Shown piece by piece: positions 60,157 through 64,000 of a stretch of 64,000 bases of DNA. How positions within the stretch are numbered: position 1 is the first letter of the stretch; the number at the start of each line of letters is the position of its first letter. This DNA is from Microbacterium neungamense (GTDB lineage: Bacteria; Actinomycetota; Actinomycetes; Actinomycetales; Microbacteriaceae). The notes beneath the pieces are model-generated. The model did no database searches and had not been told where the DNA came from. It saw only the letters and a program-made list of their open reading frames with translations. Made by a program: the position numbers and the translations under genes. The stretch is taken from assembly GCF_024971095.1 (NCBI RefSeq), contig NZ_CP069717.1, forward strand, positions 930,001 to 994,000, read 5' to 3'.

Positions 60157-60223
60157 AGCATAATCGCGCAGACGGGAGCCCGTGGGCGCACGGCCCTCCC
60201 GTGGAGCCGGGGCCGCGTAGGCT
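60157..60223. promoter_or_regulatory. divergent leaderless promoters of mutY and truB
   Basis: Minus-strand TATGCT (60162-60157) lies 6 nt before mutY ATG 60150. Plus-strand TAGGCT (60218-60223) lies 6 nt before truB GTG 60230. The two -10 boxes are about 55 bp apart. Confidence 0.6.
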
Positions 60224-60229
60224 GAACGG

Positions 60230-61123
60230 GTGGTATCGCCCGGCATCCTCCTCGTCGACAAACCCGGCGGACTGACCAGTCACGACGTGGTCGCCCGCAC
60301 GCGCCGCGCCTTCGGGACGCGCAAGGTGGGGCACGCCGGCACCCTCGACCCCATGGCGACCGGGCTGCTGGTCATCGGCATCGAGGGTGCGACTCGCCTG
60401 CTCACCTACATCGTCGGCGCGGACAAGACGTACACCGCGACCATCCGCCTTGGTCAGCGCACCACGACCGACGACGCGGACGGCCAGATCCTGGCGCAGG
60501 CGGATGCCGGCGCCTGGGCCTGCGTCGACGAGAACCGCATCGCCGCCGGCGTCGCCGCCCTCACCGGGGCGATCGCGCAGGTGCCCAGCGCCGTCTCGGC
60601 GATCAAGGTCGACGGCCGTCGCGCGTACGACCGGGTCCGCGCCGGCGAGGACGTGCAGCTCGCCGCGCGCCGCGTCACCGTCCGCAGGTTCCAGGTGCTC
60701 GCCGACCGGCCCGGGGACGGCATCCGCGATCTCGACGTCATCGTCGACTGCTCCTCCGGCACCTACATCCGCGCCCTCGCCCGCGACCTCGGCGACGCGC
60801 TCGGCGTCGGCGGGCACCTCACCGCGCTGCGGCGCACCCGCGTGGGCGGGTTCGACGTGGCATCGGCCGTCGGCATCGACGAGCTGGCCGGCGCCGTGCC
60901 GCTGACGCCGGCCGAGGCCGCCCGCCGCGTCATGCCCGTGCTGGAGGTGGACGCCGAGGAGGCGCGGGACCTGCGCCACGGCAAGCGCCTGATCGGCCAG
61001 GCCGGCCGGCTGGTCGCCGCCGAGGTCGCCGCGATCGACCCGGAGGGTCTGCTCGTGGGTGTCGTGGAGGCGCGCGGGAAGGACATCAAGAGCGCGATGA
61101 ACATGCCGGAGGGGGAGCGATGA
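60230..61123 (+). CDS. truB: tRNA pseudouridine-55 synthase
   Basis: A 297-residue enzyme. It has GILLVDKPGGLTSHDVV, KVGHAGTLDPMATGLL with the catalytic Asp (about residue 41), YTATIRLGQRTTTDDADG, and the C-terminal PUA-like region with ARDLRHGKRL. Its stop overlaps the next ATG. It belongs to the nusA-infB-rbfA-truB-ribF neighbourhood, here split by the oxidase pair and mutY. Confidence 0.96.
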   Translation: MVSPGILLVDKPGGLTSHDVVARTRRAFGTRKVGHAGTLDPMATGLLVIGIEGATRLLTYIVGADKTYTATIRLGQRTTTDDADGQILAQADAGAWACVDENRIAAGVAALTGAIAQVPSAVSAIKVDGRRAYDRVRAGEDVQLAARRVTVRRFQVLADRPGDGIRDLDVIVDCSSGTYIRALARDLGDALGVGGHLTALRRTRVGGFDVASAVGIDELAGAVPLTPAEAARRVMPVLEVDAEEARDLRHGKRLIGQAGRLVAAEVAAIDPEGLLVGVVEARGKDIKSAMNMPEGER

Positions 61124-61488
61124 TCCTGTGGTTCACGATCGTGCAGATCGCAGTGGCCTGCGCCGCCGGGCTGTTCTGCACCGTCGCGGGACTGGCGGGC
61201 CGGCGTCCCAGCGACTACACGGTCGGCAGCCTCGCGGTCGTCGAGCTGCTCCTGATCGTGCAGATCGTCGTCGCGATCGTCGCGCCGCTCGCCGGCAACC
61301 CGCCCACCGGCGACCTGCTCGAGTTCTGGGTCTACCTCGTCTCTGCCGCCCTGCTGCCGGTGGGCGGCGTGCTCTGGGCGCTGCTCGAGCGCAGCCGCTG
61401 GAGCACGGTGATCCTCGGCGTGGTCGCCTTCGCACTGGCGATCATGCTGTGGCGGATGCAGGTGATCTGGACCGTGCAGATCGCCTGA
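61120..61488 (+). CDS. four-helix membrane protein of unknown function
   Basis: A 122-residue hydrophobic protein (helices at about residues 3-25, 36-58, 66-84, 92-112). ATG 61120 overlaps the truB stop (ATGA), so it is probably co-translated. No family recognised; co-conservation with truB/ribF in Microbacteriaceae is likely but untested. Confidence 0.65.
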   Translation: MILWFTIVQIAVACAAGLFCTVAGLAGRRPSDYTVGSLAVVELLLIVQIVVAIVAPLAGNPPTGDLLEFWVYLVSAALLPVGGVLWALLERSRWSTVILGVVAFALAIMLWRMQVIWTVQIA

Positions 61489-61579
61489 GACCGCCCCGCG
61501 CCGGCATCCGCCGCGGCGGCGCCCCCGACCCGGCGGGCGCCGTCCCGGGTCCGCCGCCGGGCCTAGGATGGAACACGCA

Positions 61580-61999
61580 ATGTCCCACACACTCACGCGG
61601 ACCCGGATGACGGGCATCGGGCGCGTCCTCGTCATCGTCTACGCCGTGATGGCGCTCGCCGCGACCGGGCGCAGCTTCGTGCAGATCGTGCGGCGCTTCG
61701 AGGAGGCGCCACTGGCGTACACGCTCTCCGCCGTCGCCGCCGTCGTCTACATCCTCGCCACGCTGGCGCTCGTGCTCGCCGGCCGTCGCGGCTGGTACGC
61801 GGTGGCCTGGACGGCGATCGTGTTCGAGCTGACCGGCGTCCTCGTGGTGGGCACCCTGAGCCTCACCATGCCCCAGCTGTTCGCGCACGACAGCGTGTGG
61901 TCCGCCTTCGGGATGGGCTACCTGTTCGTGCCGCTGGTGCTCCCCGTCTTCGGACTGTGGTGGCTGCGCACGCACCGTCCCGCGGAGGTGACGGCGTGA
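61580..61999 (+). CDS. four-helix membrane protein of unknown function
   Basis: A 139-residue protein with four helices and an IVYAVMALAATGRS start region. TAGGAT (61564-61569) lies 10 nt before ATG 61580; an upstream in-frame ATG at 61568 overlaps the -10 and is less likely. The stop overlaps the ribF GTG, which has a strong GGAGGTGA site. Confidence 0.7.
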   Translation: MSHTLTRTRMTGIGRVLVIVYAVMALAATGRSFVQIVRRFEEAPLAYTLSAVAAVVYILATLALVLAGRRGWYAVAWTAIVFELTGVLVVGTLSLTMPQLFAHDSVWSAFGMGYLFVPLVLPVFGLWWLRTHRPAEVTA

Positions 62000-62979
62000 T
62001 CGTCTTCCGCGCCCCCGGCGAGATCCCGGCGGACTTCGGGCGCACCGTCGTCGCCATCGGCAAGTTCGACGGCGTGCACCTCGGACATCAGGCCGTGATC
62101 CGGCGGATGCGCGAGCTGGCATCCCGGCACGGAGCGCGCTCGGTCGCGGTCACCTTCGACCGCAACCCGCTCGCGGTGATCCGCCCCGACCGCTGCCCGG
62201 AGAACCTCGTCGACGTCGATCGCAAGATCGCCCTGCTCGGGGAGCACGATCCCGACGCCACCCTGCTGCTCACCTTCGACGAGCAGCTGGCCTCCCGGAC
62301 CGCGGAGGAGTTCGTGGCGGACATCCTCGTCGCCGCGCTGCGCGCGTGCGCCGTGCTCGTCGGCCACGACTTCCGCTTCGGTCGCGGCGGCGCCGGCAGT
62401 CCCGAACTGCTGGGGGAACTGGGCGCGGCGCACGACTTCGAGGTCGAGGTCGTCGAGGACGTGTACCTGCCCGGCTCCGACCGCCGCGTCTCATCCACCT
62501 GGATCCGGGAGCTGCTCGCCGAAGGCGACGTCGCCGGTGCGGCGCGCCTGCTCGGCCGTCCGGTGGACGTGACCGGCGAGGTCGTGCACGGGCTCAAGCG
62601 CGGCCGCGAGCTGGGCTTCCCGACCGCGAACCTGTCCGAGACCGTCGACGCTCTGGTCCCCGCGGACGGCGTGTACGCCGGATGGCTGCGCGATCACGAC
62701 TCCGGCATCCGGCATCCGGCCGCGATCTCGGTCGGCACGAACCCGACCTTCGACGACGTCGCCCGCCGCCAGGTCGAGGCGCACGTCCTCGGCGCCGACG
62801 ACCTCGACCTGTACGGGCACCGGGTGACCGTCGAGTTCACCGAGCACCTGCGCGGAATGGTCGCGTTCGCCGACATGGACGCCCTGCGTGAGCAGATCGC
62901 CGACGACGTCGCCGCCGCCTTTGCCGTGCTCTCCCGGGAAGAGCCGCAGAACGACCCCGGACGCCGCCCCCCGGCTTAG
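61996..62979 (+). CDS. ribF: bifunctional riboflavin kinase/FAD synthetase
   Basis: A 327-residue enzyme making FMN then FAD. The N-terminal nucleotidyltransferase domain has AIGKFDGVHLGHQAVI and VGHDFRFGRGGAG; the linker has SSTWIRELLAEGDV. The C-terminal kinase domain has GRELGFPTANL and DGVYAGWL. GTG 61996 overlaps the upstream stop. Confidence 0.96.
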   Translation: MIVFRAPGEIPADFGRTVVAIGKFDGVHLGHQAVIRRMRELASRHGARSVAVTFDRNPLAVIRPDRCPENLVDVDRKIALLGEHDPDATLLLTFDEQLASRTAEEFVADILVAALRACAVLVGHDFRFGRGGAGSPELLGELGAAHDFEVEVVEDVYLPGSDRRVSSTWIRELLAEGDVAGAARLLGRPVDVTGEVVHGLKRGRELGFPTANLSETVDALVPADGVYAGWLRDHDSGIRHPAAISVGTNPTFDDVARRQVEAHVLGADDLDLYGHRVTVEFTEHLRGMVAFADMDALREQIADDVAAAFAVLSREEPQNDPGRRPPA

Positions 62980-62982
62980 GAT
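62977..62982 (+). promoter_or_regulatory. -10 element of leaderless lipoprotein gene
   Basis: TAGGAT overlapping the ribF stop, 6 nt before ATG 62989. Confidence 0.5.
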
Positions 62983-62988
62983 CAGGGC

Positions 62989-63630
62989 ATGTCCCGCCGT
63001 CGCGTCGCCGCGGTCGCCTTCGCCGCGCTCCTCCTTCTTCCCGCCGTGAGCGGCTGCGCACCAGGCCCGGGACCGACCGCGGACCCGGCATCCCCGCCCG
63101 CATCCGCGCCGCCGACCTCGGCGTCGCCGTCGCCGGATGCGACCCCGACCGACGACGCGACCGACGACGCGGCCGACGACATCGCCCTGCCGGAGTCCTG
63201 CGAGGACGTCTTCAGCAACGAGCTCACCGCGCGGATGCTCGACGCCGGTCAGCAGCTGAACGACCCGTCCCTCACCATGCCGTCCACGGAGCTGCCGGCC
63301 GGGCAGGCGCTGCTGGAGAGCGTCCCCCGGCTGCACTGCACCTGGGGCGCCGCCTCCGAGGTCGGCGCCGCAACCGACGTCGCCCTCGTCGACGAGGCGC
63401 AGGCCGCGCAGCTGCAGCAGGCGTTCGCCGCGGAGGGATACGAATGCGCGGACCTGCCGGAGGACCCCGCGCAGACCCGGTGCGCGATGCACCAGGTGTT
63501 CGAGGGCGAGCTGCCCGGGGAGCTCGGCGAGATCCACGTGTTCCGGGCGAACGCGTGGCTGTCCACCCGCTGGCTGAATCTGGACATGACCGGGTACGCC
63601 GACGACATGGTCGCCCAGCTCTGGAGGTGA
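62989..63630 (+). CDS. putative lipoprotein of unknown function
   Basis: A 213-residue protein. Signal peptide with lipobox (LPAVSGC, cysteine at about residue 23), a Pro/Ser/Ala/Asp linker with TDDA repeats, then a compact domain with cysteines in PESCEDVF, LHCTWG, YECADL and TRCAMH that could form two disulfides. This four-cysteine layout resembles small secreted actinobacterial domains without known function. Confidence 0.75.
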   Translation: MSRRRVAAVAFAALLLLPAVSGCAPGPGPTADPASPPASAPPTSASPSPDATPTDDATDDAADDIALPESCEDVFSNELTARMLDAGQQLNDPSLTMPSTELPAGQALLESVPRLHCTWGAASEVGAATDVALVDEAQAAQLQQAFAAEGYECADLPEDPAQTRCAMHQVFEGELPGELGEIHVFRANAWLSTRWLNLDMTGYADDMVAQLWR

Positions 63631-63632
63631 CG

Positions 63633-63650
63633 TCGCCCGGCGTCGGGCGA
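63633..63650 (+). terminator. hairpin after lipoprotein gene
   Basis: TCGCCCG/CGGGCGA (63633-63639, 63644-63650) with a GCGT loop, 3 bp after the stop. Confidence 0.55.
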
Positions 63651-63694
63651 GGCGGTTCCGCTGGCATCTTCCGGCATCCGGCGACGTGATGGCG

Positions 63695-63762
63695 TAGAAT
63701 CGGGCGTGGGCTCCCGCAGTCACGCATGCCGAGATGCGCGCGCGCAGCCCCGCCATCCGTGA
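63695..63762 (+). promoter_or_regulatory. promoter with possible leaderless 18-codon ORF
   Basis: TAGAAT (63695-63700), 5 nt, then GTG 63706 opening an 18-residue ORF ending at TGA 63760-63762. The next gene's ATG is 76 bp further on, with its own GGAGGAG. Confidence 0.35.
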
Positions 63763-63837
63763 CGTTCCGGCACGCGCCGCGCACGGAAGAGCCATGTTCG
63801 CCGGTCACAGGCGACGGATACTCAGCTCAGGAGGAGC

Positions 63838-64000
63838 ATGCCGAGCACGGCAACCGCCGCACCGCGGCGCAGGAAGACGTCCCGTCACGACGACGAAGCC
63901 CCGCTCATCCCGATCCTCGCGCGCAAGGTGCGCGAGATCGAGGCGAAGGCGCAGCGGGGGAAGCTCGGACCCACCAACCGGGTGAAGTTCCAGGTCGTCG
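63838..64000 (+). CDS. N-terminus of a larger protein (3' end outside window)
   Basis: Fifty-four codons from ATG 63838, preceded by AGGAGGAG. The start is a basic, disordered stretch (APRRRKTSRHDDE) followed by LIPILARKVREIEAKAQRGKL. The remembered N-terminus of Microbacteriaceae DEAD/SNF2-type helicases is similar, but too little is visible to assign function. Confidence 0.45.
   Translation, partial: MPSTATAAPRRRKTSRHDDEAPLIPILARKVREIEAKAQRGKLGPTNRVKFQVV

Overview
The window is about 64 kb of very GC-rich DNA with dense, short-spaced genes. It reads as an actinobacterial chromosome, most likely family Microbacteriaceae and probably Microbacterium. The reasons are the argS-lysA-hom-thrB-rho-prfA order, the complete atpBEFHAGDC operon, the dxr-rseP-ispG-proS series, the nusA-ylxR-infB-rbfA-truB-ribF series, heavy GTG start use, and frequent GGATGCC/GGCATCC codon pairs. 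The genus is an inference from gene order and style, not from a marker-gene comparison.

Layout. 1-9.7 kb: 3' end of argS, an LmeA-like lipid-binding protein, a YihY membrane protein (minus), then lysA-hom-thrB, rho and prfA. 9.7-13.4 kb is the disturbed part: a decayed AbiEi/DUF559-like gene, an IS110-family element, and cysK-cysE (minus). 13.5-16.9 kb: prmC, tsaC, a WecA/MraY-like transferase and an AtpI-like protein. 17-23.9 kb: the ATP synthase operon, closed by a strong hairpin. 23.9-34 kb: yaaA, a proline-rich membrane protein, an aldo/keto reductase, a PP2C phosphatase beside an orphan FtsK/EccC-like ATPase, ald, an asparaginase II-like protein, OsmC and PlsC. 34-47 kb: an FKBP lipoprotein, dxr, a divergent MurE-like ligase, rseP, a fused anthranilate synthase with a leader attenuator, ispG, a thioredoxin lipoprotein, a damaged ccdA ending in a repeat array, an RNB exoribonuclease and proS. 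47-52 kb: a membrane LuxR regulator (frameshifted), a LOG-family hydrolase and a PhoX-like phosphatase (frameshifted). 52-64 kb: nusA-ylxR-infB-rbfA, a membrane protein plus multicopper oxidase, mutY, truB, two membrane proteins, ribF, a lipoprotein, and the start of a further gene.

The best regulatory discovery is a textbook transcription attenuator in front of the fused TrpE/TrpG gene. It has a 10-residue leader peptide with tandem Trp codons, mutually exclusive 1:2, 2:3 and 3:4 stems, and a terminator. A second signal runs across the window: many genes have a TANNNT -10 hexamer exactly 6-7 nt before ATG/GTG, the signature of leaderless mRNAs, including three cases where the leaderless start opens only a tiny ORF ahead of an operon (atp, nusA, and the last gene).

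The IS110 element carries about 160 nt of noncoding sequence ahead of its transposase, where a bridge RNA is expected. Four otherwise conserved genes (cysE, prmC, the luxR-type gene and phoX) each carry one net single-base shift; three of these sit at or beside G/C runs. This pattern is either consensus error or real decay and should be settled before those genes are called broken. No tRNA, rRNA or CRISPR array was seen.
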